Source: Nibrella saemangeumensis
GTDB lineage: Bacteria; Bacteroidota; Bacteroidia; Cytophagales; Spirosomataceae
Length of the DNA stretch: 64,000 bases
Direction: 5' to 3'
Assembly: GCF_039541915.1 (NCBI RefSeq)
Contig: NZ_BAABHD010000083.1
Coordinates: 248,001-312,000 of the forward strand
Below, in pieces: positions 43,125-51,292 of the stretch. The stretch's first letter is position 1, and the number at the start of each line of letters is the position of its first letter. Under the pieces are notes generated by a model. That model ran no database searches, was not told the DNA's origin, and saw only the letters and a list, made by a program, of their open reading frames with translations. Position numbers and translations under genes: made by a program.

Positions 43125-43209
43125 TTAATTCAGGTTTTTAAGTATTTGCGCAAACCAGGCCCTGCTTATTTTACGTCGTTGTCGGGCCCTTGACATCCAA
43201 ACAGAAGCT

Positions 43210-43998
43210 ATGAATCTTGACCTTACCGGCAAAACTGCTATCGTCTGCGGCAGTACCCAGGGCATCGGCAAAGCATCGGCCGTAGAACTCGCCTTACTAG
43301 GTGCGAATGTAACACTCTTTGCCCGAAACGAGGAAACGCTTAAAAAGGTGGTACAGGAACTGAATACCAGCAAAGGGCAGGCTCACCGGTATATCGTCGC
43401 CGATTTTGCCCAACCGGATCAGGTAAAAGACGCCATTGACCTATACCTGATCGCGTTTCCGGAAGTACATATTCTGATCAACAACACGGGAGGTCCGGCA
43501 GGCGGGCCACTTATCGACGCGCAGCCGGAAGCTTTTAGCCAGACATTTGCCGCTCACCTGATTAATAACCAGAATCTGGTACAGGCGGTGGTACCGGCTA
43601 TGAAAAAAGCCGGGTATGGCCGTATTGTCAACATAATTTCCACGTCTGTCAAGCAGCCGATTGTTGGTCTTGGCGTGTCGAATACTATTCGGGGGGCGGT
43701 GGCGCAATGGGCTAAGACCTTATCACTGGAGATTGCACGGGAGGGAATAACGGTGAATAACGTACTGCCCGGTTATACGCGTACGGCTCGCCTGGATTCG
43801 TTGCTGACCGCGCGGGCTAAAGCTCAGCATAAATCAGAGGAAGAGATGGCGCGGCAGCTGGAGTCGGAGATTCCAATGGGTCGGTTTGCTACGGCCGAAG
43901 AAGTAGCGGCCGCCGTTGCTTTTTTATGCACACCAGCGGCCGCTTCAATTAATGGAATCAATGTTCCCGTCGATGGGGGGAAGACGGGGAGCCTTTAA
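43210..43998 (+). CDS. SDR-family protein lacking the canonical Tyr-Lys pair
   Basis: Rossmann-fold protein of 262 residues, with GSTQGIGKA (14-22), NNTGGP (91-96) and the C-terminal VAFLCTPAAASINGINVPVDGG typical of 3-oxoacyl-ACP-reductase-like SDRs. At the active site the family YxxxK is replaced: residues 156-161 read VSNTIR, so Tyr and Lys are missing while serines remain at 144 and 146. A known subgroup of BKR-like SDRs lacks the tetrad. Catalysis is therefore uncertain. Its last 4 bases overlap the end of prfA, which is on the other strand. Confidence 0.88.
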   Translation: MNLDLTGKTAIVCGSTQGIGKASAVELALLGANVTLFARNEETLKKVVQELNTSKGQAHRYIVADFAQPDQVKDAIDLYLIAFPEVHILINNTGGPAGGPLIDAQPEAFSQTFAAHLINNQNLVQAVVPAMKKAGYGRIVNIISTSVKQPIVGLGVSNTIRGAVAQWAKTLSLEIAREGITVNNVLPGYTRTARLDSLLTARAKAQHKSEEEMARQLESEIPMGRFATAEEVAAAVAFLCTPAAASINGINVPVDGGKTGSL

Positions 43999-45068
43999 GC
44001 TGCTACCCCCTCTTTCAGCTTCTCTGCATTTTCAGCAATGCGGAGTTGCTCGATGAATTCGTCGATGCCACCGTCCATGACCGCCGGCAGGTTGTAGACC
44101 GTCAGGCCGATGCGGTGGTCGGTGACGCGGCTTTGGGGGTAGTTGTACGTCCGGATCTTGTCAGAACGGTCGCCACTGCCCACCATTGACTTGCGCTGCG
44201 ACGAGATGGCGTCGTTATGCTTCTGCAGTTCGATCTCGTACAGACGGGACCGAAGTACCGTCAGCGCTTTTTCCATGTTCTTGATCTGCGAACGTTCATC
44301 CTGGCACTGCACCACCAGACCCGACGGCAGGTGCGTCAACCGCACGGCAGAGTACGTGGTGTTTACGGACTGACCACCTGCACCCGACGAACAGAAGGTA
44401 TCTTTGCGAACGTCGTTCATGTTGATTTCTACGTCCACTTCTTCCGCTTCCGGCAAGACAGCTACGGTAGCGGCCGAGGTATGAATACGCCCCTGCGATT
44501 CGGTAGCCGGTACGCGCTGAACCCGGTGAACGCCGGATTCAAACTTCAGTTTGCCGTACACATCTTCGCCTTCAACCTGGCAGATAATTTCCTTATAGCC
44601 GCCCGAGGTACCTTCCGTAAAGTCCATCAGCGACATACGCCAGCCCATTTTATCGCAATAGCGCTGGTACATCCGATAGATGTCACCGGCGAAGATGGAG
44701 GCTTCGTCGCCACCCGTACCGGCCCGGATTTCCAGAATAACGTTCTTGCTGTCGTTCGGGTCTTTGGGCGTCAGCATATCTTTCAGCGTCTCCTCCAGCG
44801 ATTCCCGGCGGGGCAGCAGTTCATCCAGTTCGGCTTTGGCCAGTTCGCGGAAATCCTCATCCTTCTCGGTCGCTATGATTTCTTTCGCGTTGTCGATTTC
44901 GGCCAGCAGTTGTTTGTATGCCTGGTATTGTTGAACAATCTTCTCCAGGTCTTTATATTCTTTGCTGATCTTCATGAAACGCTTCTGGTCCGAGACGATC
45001 TCAGGCTGTACAATCTGCTGAGATACCTCATTAAAGCGTTCACGAATGGATTCTAACTGCTCAATCAT
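43995..45068 (-). CDS. prfA: Peptide chain release factor 1
   Basis: Terminates translation at UAA and UAG. The ATG at 45068 gives 357 residues (MIEQLESIRERFNEV), the usual length and start. An upstream ATG at 45098 would add ten residues. The GGQ motif (GAGGQSVNTTYSAVRL) and the PAT stop-recognition tripeptide in RVPATESQGRIHTSA, which marks RF1 as opposed to SPF in RF2, are both present. Confidence 0.96.
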   Translation of the reverse strand: MIEQLESIRERFNEVSQQIVQPEIVSDQKRFMKISKEYKDLEKIVQQYQAYKQLLAEIDNAKEIIATEKDEDFRELAKAELDELLPRRESLEETLKDMLTPKDPNDSKNVILEIRAGTGGDEASIFAGDIYRMYQRYCDKMGWRMSLMDFTEGTSGGYKEIICQVEGEDVYGKLKFESGVHRVQRVPATESQGRIHTSAATVAVLPEAEEVDVEINMNDVRKDTFCSSGAGGQSVNTTYSAVRLTHLPSGLVVQCQDERSQIKNMEKALTVLRSRLYEIELQKHNDAISSQRKSMVGSGDRSDKIRTYNYPQSRVTDHRIGLTVYNLPAVMDGGIDEFIEQLRIAENAEKLKEGVAA

Positions 45069-45163
45069 ATTCTTGTAAGACGTTAGCGAGTTGGACATCA
45101 GACGTTAGACGGAGCGGTTCACAAACGAAATCTATAGTCAAACGTCCAGTGTCGTATTTATGA

Positions 45164-45171
45164 CAAAAGTA
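45164..45171 (-). promoter_or_regulatory. Probable -7 element for prfA
   Basis: The minus strand reads TACTTTTG, a perfect match to TAnnTTTG, about 95 bases before the chosen prfA start. No TTG is seen at the -33 distance. Confidence 0.45.
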
Positions 45172-45205
45172 CAAAATTCTGATGGTTCGGTAACGGGGGT
45201 AGATA

Positions 45206-45213
45206 TACCTTTG
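45206..45213 (+). promoter_or_regulatory. Probable -7 element for the DUF3365-like lipoprotein
   Basis: TACCTTTG matches the consensus and lies 35 bases before the ATG at 45248. The -33 position reads TTC instead of TTG. It is divergent from the prfA element 35 bases away. Confidence 0.45.
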
Positions 45214-45247
45214 TTATACGCTTTACAGACCTATTAAGTTCCTGTCG

Positions 45248-45820
45248 ATGAACCGCTGCATAACGCTCTTTACACTACTGACGCTGCTGGCTGCCTGCAA
45301 CACAGACCGGATTCAATACTCCGACAAACTGAAGCAGGAAATGGCCGATAAAAAAGTAAAACGGGTAACGGCTGTCCAGATGAATGAGGCTGTTGATGAA
45401 TGGGGGCAGCAGATTGCCAACGTTGCCCAGACTGAGCTGACGGCTAAACTGAAACAGGCCGGGACCACCGCCCAACCGGCAGAACTATGCCAGTTGCAAA
45501 CATTGCCCAAAACGCAGGCTATTGCTAAGAAGTACGGCGTCACCGTCCGGCTGCTGGGCGCGGCTGATGTGAATAACCAGGCGCTGGCCGCTAAGGAGCG
45601 GGAGGTATTGGACGCGTATCTGTATAATGCTGAGAATAAGCTGCCCCAAACCAGCAATATTCAGCGGATTGGCGATACTCTGTTTGTCTACAATGCACCG
45701 GTTCCTGCGGAGAACCCCATTTGTCAGCAGTGTTTTACCGGACAGGCACAGCCACTGGCCGTCTGGCGCATCGCTTTTCCCAAGAAAGAGGTAATCCGGC
45801 ATATCAGTACTAAAAAATAA
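45248..45820 (+). CDS. Lipoprotein with DUF3365/Tll0287-like features
   Basis: The 190 residues have a lipoprotein signal (hydrophobic 5-14, lipobox LLAAC with Cys17). The mature part shows a helix with two cysteine regions: ELCQLQTLPKTQAIAKKYG, an AKEREVLDAYLYNAE helix and near the end ICQQCFTG. The layout resembles the DUF3365 sensor/heme-binding domain, whose CxxCH is here CQQCF, so the heme-ligand histidine is missing. This assignment is an inference from pattern and could be wrong. Confidence 0.6.
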   Translation: MNRCITLFTLLTLLAACNTDRIQYSDKLKQEMADKKVKRVTAVQMNEAVDEWGQQIANVAQTELTAKLKQAGTTAQPAELCQLQTLPKTQAIAKKYGVTVRLLGAADVNNQALAAKEREVLDAYLYNAENKLPQTSNIQRIGDTLFVYNAPVPAENPICQQCFTGQAQPLAVWRIAFPKKEVIRHISTKK

Positions 45821-45928
45821 GCGTGTTTACGTCAGTGGGCGTAGTACGATTTGCTATTTTAGAGGTACTAAAAACAATACGGGCTGGCTCTCTTCCGGCC
45901 TTGATCCTTTCCCCTTAACTGATTGACC

Positions 45929-47281
45929 ATGAAGAACAACATGAAACGCCGGGACTTCGTCAAAGGAGCCTCGCTGGCTTTTGCCGGTATCACCATACTA
46001 CCCCGGCATGTGCTGGGTGGTAAAGGGTTTATCGCTCCGTCCGATAAGCTGAACGTGGCCGCCATCGGTATCGGCGGCATGGGCAAAAGCAACCTGCGGA
46101 ATCTGGCCCCGACGGAGAACATCGTCGCGCTCTGCGACATCGACGATGCCTATGCCGGACCGGTATTCAACACCTACCCCAATGCCAAGCGGTGGAAAGA
46201 TTACCGCAAGATGCTGGAGGAGCAGAAAGACATCGAAGGGGTAATCATTGCCACCCCCGACCACCAGCACGCTATCCAGGCCTCTACGGCCATGAAGCTC
46301 GGCAAGCACGTGTATGTGCAGAAACCGCTGACGGTATCGGTATGGGAGTCGCGGGAACTGGCGCGTCTGGCCAAAGAGAATCCGAAACTGGTGACGCAGA
46401 TGGGAAATCAGGGCCACTCCAGCGACGACGCCCGCTCCATCAACGAATGGATTGCCGACGGTGCCATTGGTAAAGTAAAAGAGGTGCACGTCTGGACCAA
46501 CCGGCCCATCTGGCCGCAGGGCATGCCGGCACCCACGGAAACCATGCCCGTACCCGATACGCTGGATTGGGATAAGTTTATCGGCCCCGCCCAGTACCGG
46601 CCGTACCATTCCGCCTATACGCCGTTTAAATGGCGCGGCTGGGTCGATTATGGGGTAGGGGCCCTGGGCGATATGGGCGCTCACCTGATCGACCACCCGT
46701 ACTGGGCGCTGGGTCTGACGGCTCCTACCAGTGTAGAGGCTTCCTCAACGCCTTTCGGCAAAAATGACTCCAAAGGACCGGCGCAGAGTTATCCGCTGGC
46801 CTCCATGGTGACGTATGAATTTGCGACGAACGACAAAAAGAATCCGGTAATTACCATGACCTGGTACGATGGCGGTATTTTGCCGCCCAAGCCGCTGGAA
46901 CTGGGCGATGAGCCGGTGAATAAAGGGGGAGGGGTATTGTACGTTGGTACGAAAGGCAAGCTGATGCACGAAACCTACGGGGCCAAGCCCCGTCTGCTAC
47001 CGAAGGAGAAGATGGAAGCGTATAAGAAACCGGCGCAGACAATACCTCGCGTAGGCATGAGCCACGAGCGTAACTGGGCCGAAGCCTGCAAAGGGAATGG
47101 AAAGGCCGTTTGTCCGTTTGAGTATGCCGGTCCGCTGAACGAGGCCATGCTGCTCGGGGTAGTGGCGCTTTACAAGCAGGGGACCAAAATCAACTGGGAT
47201 GCGCAGAACCTGCAGTTTCCCAACGCGCCGGAACTGAACCAATACCTGAAGCGAGAATACCGCCAGGGTTGGGCGATGTAA
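45929..47281 (+). CDS. Gfo/Idh/MocA-family oxidoreductase with Tat signal
   Basis: Predicted NAD(P)-dependent sugar or inositol dehydrogenase exported through the Tat pathway. The 450 residues start with MKNNMKRRDFVKG, a twin-arginine signal, followed by a Rossmann domain (AAIGIGGMGKSN), the NAD-loop AYVQKPL-type motif (YVQKPLTV, with Gln in place of the usual Glu) and the C-terminal GFO domain with DMGAHLIDHPYWAL. The ATG at 45929 is chosen over a TTG two codons upstream. The substrate cannot be told. A terminator follows at 47298. Confidence 0.9.
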   Translation: MKNNMKRRDFVKGASLAFAGITILPRHVLGGKGFIAPSDKLNVAAIGIGGMGKSNLRNLAPTENIVALCDIDDAYAGPVFNTYPNAKRWKDYRKMLEEQKDIEGVIIATPDHQHAIQASTAMKLGKHVYVQKPLTVSVWESRELARLAKENPKLVTQMGNQGHSSDDARSINEWIADGAIGKVKEVHVWTNRPIWPQGMPAPTETMPVPDTLDWDKFIGPAQYRPYHSAYTPFKWRGWVDYGVGALGDMGAHLIDHPYWALGLTAPTSVEASSTPFGKNDSKGPAQSYPLASMVTYEFATNDKKNPVITMTWYDGGILPPKPLELGDEPVNKGGGVLYVGTKGKLMHETYGAKPRLLPKEKMEAYKKPAQTIPRVGMSHERNWAEACKGNGKAVCPFEYAGPLNEAMLLGVVALYKQGTKINWDAQNLQFPNAPELNQYLKREYRQGWAM

Positions 47282-47297
47282 TGATCTGCTTATGCAC

Positions 47298-47334
47298 AAA
47301 AGGGCTGCTTTCTACCTGGATGCGGCCCTTTTCG
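47298..47334 (+). terminator. Terminator after the Gfo/Idh/MocA gene
   Basis: AAAAGGGCTGC (47298-47308) pairs with GCGGCCCTTTT (47322-47332), 11 pairs with one T-G, and the 3' arm ends in TTTT-C. The rest of the 237-base gap is A/T-rich, and nothing else was recognised. Confidence 0.75.
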
Positions 47335-47518
47335 TTATGCCATGTGTCACGCTGTTAAGTAAGAGAGATTTGTTCTGTACTAACTGAAAAATTTTGTATA
47401 AGCACCTGATTTTGAAGTTAAAACAGGTAGGTAATTAGAGGCTTTCTTTCGTTAAGGTTAACATAACGTTTGATTATAGAACTGTTCTCGAAATGATACA
47501 ACTCTGCTAGTTATCGGC

Positions 47519-47998
47519 TTATTGCACTTTATCGGGGTAAGCCGCCATGTATTTAGCATTATGGTTGATGACATAGGTTTCGGTGAGTACACCTAACCCA
47601 ACGCCCAGGCTGTAACAAAGCAGATCGCTCCACACGAAGGTAAAGCCCAGGATTAATCCACCTAACAGGGTATTCCGCAGACTATCAATCCAGGGGGCAT
47701 GGTACAACTGGCTAAGCTCTATGAACGTTGAGAACCCTAAAGCGGCTGCCGCAATGGCCTGCGTTGACCATCGGCGGAAGATAAAAGCGAGGCCAAAAAA
47801 TACCATTAAGGCCCACAGCCCATCGCCTACATACATCCTGATGAACGCATAGTCGCCGAAGAAACGCCGGGAGGCAAAGCCTGTTGCCAGCACACTGAAT
47901 GTGAGCCTCCGTAAATAATGCGGCTTCTGGCTAGGGATGGTTTTGGCATGTTGAACCGCTTGCTGATGGAGTTGACCGAACAGAATTACGAGTACCAA
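47519..47998 (-). CDS. DUF2809 membrane protein
   Basis: Small polytopic membrane protein. The 159-residue frame includes VGDGLWALMVFFGLAFIF, STFIELSQLYHAPWIDSLRNT and GGLILGFTFVWSDLLCYSLG, the DUF2809 signature regions, with about four helices. Typical members are about 120-140 residues, so translation may begin later than the ATG at 47998, whose first 25-30 residues (VLVILFGQLHQQAVQH) look unrelated. Function unknown. Confidence 0.75.
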   Translation of the reverse strand: MVLVILFGQLHQQAVQHAKTIPSQKPHYLRRLTFSVLATGFASRRFFGDYAFIRMYVGDGLWALMVFFGLAFIFRRWSTQAIAAAALGFSTFIELSQLYHAPWIDSLRNTLLGGLILGFTFVWSDLLCYSLGVGLGVLTETYVINHNAKYMAAYPDKVQ

Positions 47999-48003
47999 CT
48001 CGC

Positions 48004-48396
48004 TTACTTTTCTGCCCCTATCCGCACCGCCACCGCTTCTATTTCAATCAAAAAGCCAAAGTGTAGTTCCTTTGTCGGGACTACGGCGCGGGCGGGGCGG
48101 TGGTCACCGAAGAAGCCGGCATAGGTAGCATTCACCTGGTCCCAGAGGCTGATGTCGGCGATGTACACTGTGGTTTTCAGCACGTGACTGAGGTCGCTGC
48201 CGGCCGCTTCCACAATGGCTTTTACATTTTCCAATACCTGCCGGGTCTGCTCCTCAATCGGGCCGGTCATTTTCTCTTTCGTCACGGGGTTGATAGGTAG
48301 TTGGCCGGAGACAAAGATTAGGTCGTTCCAGACGGTCGCCTGGGCATAATGACCGGCGGGCAGGGGCGCGTTTGGCGTTTCAATTTGGTTAATCAT
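48004..48396 (-). CDS. RidA/YjgF-family protein
   Basis: Rid-family enamine/imine deaminase, which removes reactive intermediates of amino-acid metabolism. From the ATG at 48396 it has 130 residues: MINQIETPNAPLPAGHYAQA, the SGQLPINPVT segment, and the catalytic arginine region HRPARAVVPTKELHFG with its acidic end LIEIEAVAV. An in-frame ATG eight codons upstream is less likely. Trimeric RidA forms are typically 125-130 residues. Confidence 0.93.
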   Translation of the reverse strand: MINQIETPNAPLPAGHYAQATVWNDLIFVSGQLPINPVTKEKMTGPIEEQTRQVLENVKAIVEAAGSDLSHVLKTTVYIADISLWDQVNATYAGFFGDHRPARAVVPTKELHFGFLIEIEAVAVRIGAEK

Positions 48397-48431
48397 AAGG
48401 TCGACAGAGAATGAACACAACTACTGATGCT

Positions 48432-48806
48432 TTATCGGAACGCTCTGGCGAGAAGCCCTCCCGTAATGAAAAGCTGGCCGAGTACCAGGATAGCCAGCAT
48501 TAGCCTGGGGTTCGATTTTCCGTAGCGTAACCGCCAGAATCCTTCGGTAAAACTGACCACGCCGAAGCAGAAGATAAAGCCAATAAAGAGCGCGGCCCCT
48601 AACCCCAGCGAAACGGCAGGTGCATTGGGGTCCCGGTACGTACCCGGAAAAATGGCCGAGAGCGGAAACATGCCCAGACAAAACGCCAGCAGCCCACCCA
48701 TAAAAACCATCAGAAACAAGCCGGCGCCAATCAGGATCCAGCCGGTAGGCTTAACCAGGTGCTGATTAACGGGGCCCTTCTGGATAAGCGGTATTTTAGG
48801 AATCAT
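48432..48806 (-). CDS. Small membrane protein, unknown function
   Basis: I do not recognise it. The start at 48806 gives 124 residues with three hydrophobic segments (about 24-47, 69-92 and 102-120). The frame stays open further upstream only because it overlaps mnmH, so the longer form is rejected. It lies between mnmH (26 bases upstream) and the ridA-like gene (36 bases downstream), probably in the same minus-strand unit. Confidence 0.65.
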   Translation of the reverse strand: MIPKIPLIQKGPVNQHLVKPTGWILIGAGLFLMVFMGGLLAFCLGMFPLSAIFPGTYRDPNAPAVSLGLGAALFIGFIFCFGVVSFTEGFWRLRYGKSNPRLMLAILVLGQLFITGGLLARAFR

Positions 48807-48831
48807 AGCAGCCAATTTATAAGGACCGTAA

Positions 48832-49872
48832 CTACCCCAAGATAACCTTTTTATATTCTTCTGCCCGCAACTGCCGGGCGGTTTCGGCCGGATTATCTTC
48901 TGTAATGTCCAGCCGTTGAACCGTTTCGGCTTTGCGCTGCGCCAGGCCGTGCAGGTAAGCTTTATCATAATACGAGAGCGTGATGTCGGCAACGGTGGCG
49001 TAATCGTGTTCGGCGAGGGCGTTCAGCGCCAGTTGGGTATCTTTGCCGCCTAATCGCCGTCGAATGCGTTCGGTGGCTTCAATCAGCAGTTGGTGGTCAA
49101 TGCCGGTATATTCCAGCACCAGTCGTTGAATACGAATCTCTTTCGGTACATCGATAAAGGCAACCGGCGCGGTCCGCATCTGCTCCCAGAGCGGGAGCGG
49201 AATAAAACACGTGCCTACATTACGGCTTTCGTCCTCCAGCCAGATCCGCCGGGTGGGGTCGAGTTGCCGCCATTCAGCAAACAGGGCGTTCTCAAACTGC
49301 TCGGAGCTGGGCTGGGGGGCCTGCCCAATGGCACCGTACGACGAGCCTTTGTGGTGAGCCAGTCCTTCCAGATCAATGACCTGTTCGCCCTGCCGGGCCA
49401 GCTCTTTCAGCACATCGGTTTTGCCACTGCCCGTTTTTCCTCCCAGAATAATCAACTGGCGCGGTTCGGCAAAGGCTTCCAGCACAGCGTTGCGGTAGGC
49501 TTTGTAGCCGCCGATCAGGGTTGCTACGGTCATCCCGGCGGTGTTCAGCAGCCAGGCAAAACTGCCGCTTCGCATCCCGCCCCGCCAGCAGTGCACCAGC
49601 ACCTCCTGCGCTTTCGGGTTCAGCTTCCGCGACTGCTTAACAAACGACGTCAGCTTGGGACCGATCAAATCCAGACCCAGCATTACGGCGGCATCTTTGC
49701 CGGATTTTTTGTAACGGATACCTACCTGTGCCCGCTCCTCATTGTCGAACAGCGGGATGTTAACGGCTCCGGGAATATGGGCATGCTCGTATTCGCCCGG
49801 CGACCGTACATCAATGACGGGTAGTTGCCGGGACTTTTCTAGAAATTCTTCGACGGTTAATTGCTGGACCAT
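48832..49872 (-). CDS. mnmH: tRNA 2-selenouridine synthase
   Basis: Modifies the wobble uridine of certain tRNAs, replacing sulfur by selenium. The 346 residues have an N-terminal rhodanese domain with the catalytic Cys95 in HCWRGGMRSG and a C-terminal P-loop, GGKTGSGKT, at 144-152. Family members also geranylate 2-thiouridine. The enzyme needs selenophosphate from SelD, which is not in this window. The ATG follows the CCGG palindrome cluster directly. Confidence 0.93.
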   Translation of the reverse strand: MVQQLTVEEFLEKSRQLPVIDVRSPGEYEHAHIPGAVNIPLFDNEERAQVGIRYKKSGKDAAVMLGLDLIGPKLTSFVKQSRKLNPKAQEVLVHCWRGGMRSGSFAWLLNTAGMTVATLIGGYKAYRNAVLEAFAEPRQLIILGGKTGSGKTDVLKELARQGEQVIDLEGLAHHKGSSYGAIGQAPQPSSEQFENALFAEWRQLDPTRRIWLEDESRNVGTCFIPLPLWEQMRTAPVAFIDVPKEIRIQRLVLEYTGIDHQLLIEATERIRRRLGGKDTQLALNALAEHDYATVADITLSYYDKAYLHGLAQRKAETVQRLDITEDNPAETARQLRAEEYKKVILG

Positions 49873-49878
49873 ATGTAG

Positions 49879-49990
49879 ACCGGATTTATAATCCGGTTTT
49901 CGCTGCTTTGTATCCCGGAATTGTATTCCGGAGTTACGACAAGCCCGGAATGCGATTCCAGGTACTTAATGACCGGAGTGCAATTCCAGG
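49879..49990. repeat. Array of four CCGGAAT-NNN-ATTCCGG palindromes
   Basis: Four short inverted repeats lie at 49879-49897 (8-bp arms), 49915-49931 (7-bp arms), 49945-49962 and 49973-49990 (the last two with an extra A in the right arm). Starts are 36, 30 and 28 bases apart. The array fills the mnmH-pdxJ gap and enters the pdxJ coding sequence, encoding its last residues. Confidence 0.8.
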
Positions 49991-50703
49991 TTACTCAACT
50001 CCCGAAGATACATCTGAATCGTATTCTCCAGGCCAAAATAAAGGGCATCGCTGATCAGGGCGTGCCCGATGGATACCTCCAGCAGGCCGGGAATGTGCTG
50101 GGCAAAGTACCGCAGGTTATCCAGGTTGAGGTCGTGACCGGCATTTAGGCCAATGCCTAATTCGTTGGCTACACGGGCCGCCTGCACAAACGAAGCAACA
50201 GCGTGTTCGCGGTTGTCGTAGAAGTGAGCGGCATAGGGTTCGGTGTACAGTTCAATGCGGTCGGCGCCGGTCGCTTTGGCCCCTTCGACCATGCGCTCGT
50301 CGGCATCCACAAAGATGGATACCCGGATGCCATCACTCTTGAAGGTATCAACCAGCCGGCGCAGGTGATCGGCGTGGTGGAGGGTATTCCAGCCGGCGTT
50401 GGAGGTAATGGCATCTGGCGCGTCGGGTACCAGCGTTACCTGATCGGGCTTTACCCGCTTCACGAGTTCGATAAAGCGGTCGTCGGGGTTACCTTCGATG
50501 TTGAATTCAGCGGTGACGACTTCTTTCAGGTCCAGGACGTCCTGGTAGCGGATATGCCGTTCGTCGGGGCGGGGGTGAACCGTGATACCCTGCGCACCGA
50601 ACCGCTCGGCATCCTGGGCTACCCGTACGACATTGGGGGTATTGCCGCCCCGCGCATTGCGCAGGGTGGCTATTTTGTTGATATTAACGCTTAGGCGAGT
50701 CAT
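49966..50703 (-). CDS. pdxJ: Pyridoxine 5'-phosphate synthase
   Basis: Forms pyridoxine 5'-phosphate from deoxyxylulose phosphate and aminoacetone phosphate. The ATG at 50703 gives 245 residues: MTRLSVNINKIATLRNARGG, GITVHPRPDERHI with the substrate-binding His/Arg, and the C-terminal GLNAGHDLNLDN and SIGHALISDAL. The TTG two codons upstream is not favoured. The last eight residues and stop (NLELHSGH) come from the palindrome repeat, so the native C terminus seems to have been replaced or extended by it. Confidence 0.95.
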   Translation of the reverse strand: MTRLSVNINKIATLRNARGGNTPNVVRVAQDAERFGAQGITVHPRPDERHIRYQDVLDLKEVVTAEFNIEGNPDDRFIELVKRVKPDQVTLVPDAPDAITSNAGWNTLHHADHLRRLVDTFKSDGIRVSIFVDADERMVEGAKATGADRIELYTEPYAAHFYDNREHAVASFVQAARVANELGIGLNAGHDLNLDNLRYFAQHIPGLLEVSIGHALISDALYFGLENTIQMYLRELSNLELHSGH

Positions 50704-50711
50704 CTGCAAAA

Positions 50712-50743
50712 GGTTGAATTAACGAATGACTGAGTGACTGAAT
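50712..50743. repeat. Octamer array upstream of yqeY
   Basis: Four consecutive octamers in one orientation: GGTTGAAT, TAACGAAT, GACTGAGT, GACTGAAT. They share NNYTGAAT and lie just before the yqeY promoter and after the divergent pdxJ start. The same unit makes up the inverted array downstream of yqeY. Confidence 0.75.
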
Positions 50744-50765
50744 GGAAGAGGTATCGCTGTTTTTG

Positions 50766-50773
50766 TAACTTTG
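50766..50773 (+). promoter_or_regulatory. -7 element for yqeY
   Basis: TAACTTTG is a perfect -7 element, 70 bases before the ATG at 50843. A TTG 17-23 bases upstream is not obvious. Confidence 0.5.
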
Positions 50774-50842
50774 CCCAACTTTCATTTGTTCCCGGTCTGT
50801 AAAGGTACATCCATTGTTCATTATTCTATTGCATTTCACCCT

Positions 50843-51292
50843 ATGTCACTGAAGCAACAAATCGACGCTGATATTAAGCAGGCCATGCTGGCCAAAGACC
50901 AGGACCGGCTGCGGGCCTTGCGGGCCATCAAATCCATGATCCTGCTGGAAGAAACCAAAGAAGGCGCCGGTGATAGCCTTAAGCCGGAAGACGAAACCCG
51001 TATTCTAACCAAAGCCGTTAAACAGCGCAAAGACTCCGCCGACATTTACCGCCAGCAGGGCCGCGAAGATCTGTTGAGAACCGAAGAAGCCGAAATAGCC
51101 GTCATCGAAAAATACCTGCCCCAGCAGCTCTCCGACGACGAATTAAAAGCCCGGTTACAGGATATCATCGCCCGCGTAGGTGCCACCGGCCCGGCCGACA
51201 TGGGCAAAGTCATGGGCGTCGCCACCAAAGAACTCGCCGGCCAGGCAGATGGCAAGGCAATTTCGGGTGCGGTGAAGCAACTGCTCAGTTAA
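50843..51292 (+). CDS. yqeY: GatB/YqeY domain protein
   Basis: The 149 residues start MSLKQQIDADIKQAML and contain the YqeY fold (LRALRAIKSMILLEETKEG, RKDSADIYRQQGREDLLRTEEAEIAVIEKYLPQQ, GATGPADMGKVMG). The domain is shared with the C-terminal tRNA-binding part of GatB, but the role of the stand-alone protein is unclear. A TTG frame start at 50771 falls inside the -7 element and is rejected. The gene is bracketed by octamer repeats on both sides. Confidence 0.93.
   Translation: MSLKQQIDADIKQAMLAKDQDRLRALRAIKSMILLEETKEGAGDSLKPEDETRILTKAVKQRKDSADIYRQQGREDLLRTEEAEIAVIEKYLPQQLSDDELKARLQDIIARVGATGPADMGKVMGVATKELAGQADGKAISGAVKQLLS

Noticed and set aside
44217..45056. Long open frame (279 codons) on the plus strand opposite prfA
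   Set aside because: It is a shadow of the well-conserved prfA gene on the minus strand. The translation has no domain character and is rich in Phe/His/Arg, as is typical of antisense frames.
48807..48992. Upstream extension of the small membrane protein gene
   Set aside because: The extra 62 codons lie within mnmH on the same strand in a different frame and give an unconserved basic stretch. The ATG at 48806 starts just before the first helix.
49879..49990. CCGG palindromes considered as an attachment site or origin iterons
   Set aside because: Units are self-complementary and unevenly spaced, and no integrase, replication gene or tRNA is near. They are better described as a repeat family.
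50771..50842. Longer YqeY start at TTG 50771
   Set aside because: The codon is inside the TAACTTTG promoter element, so it would be upstream of or at the transcript start. The family starts at MSLKQQID.
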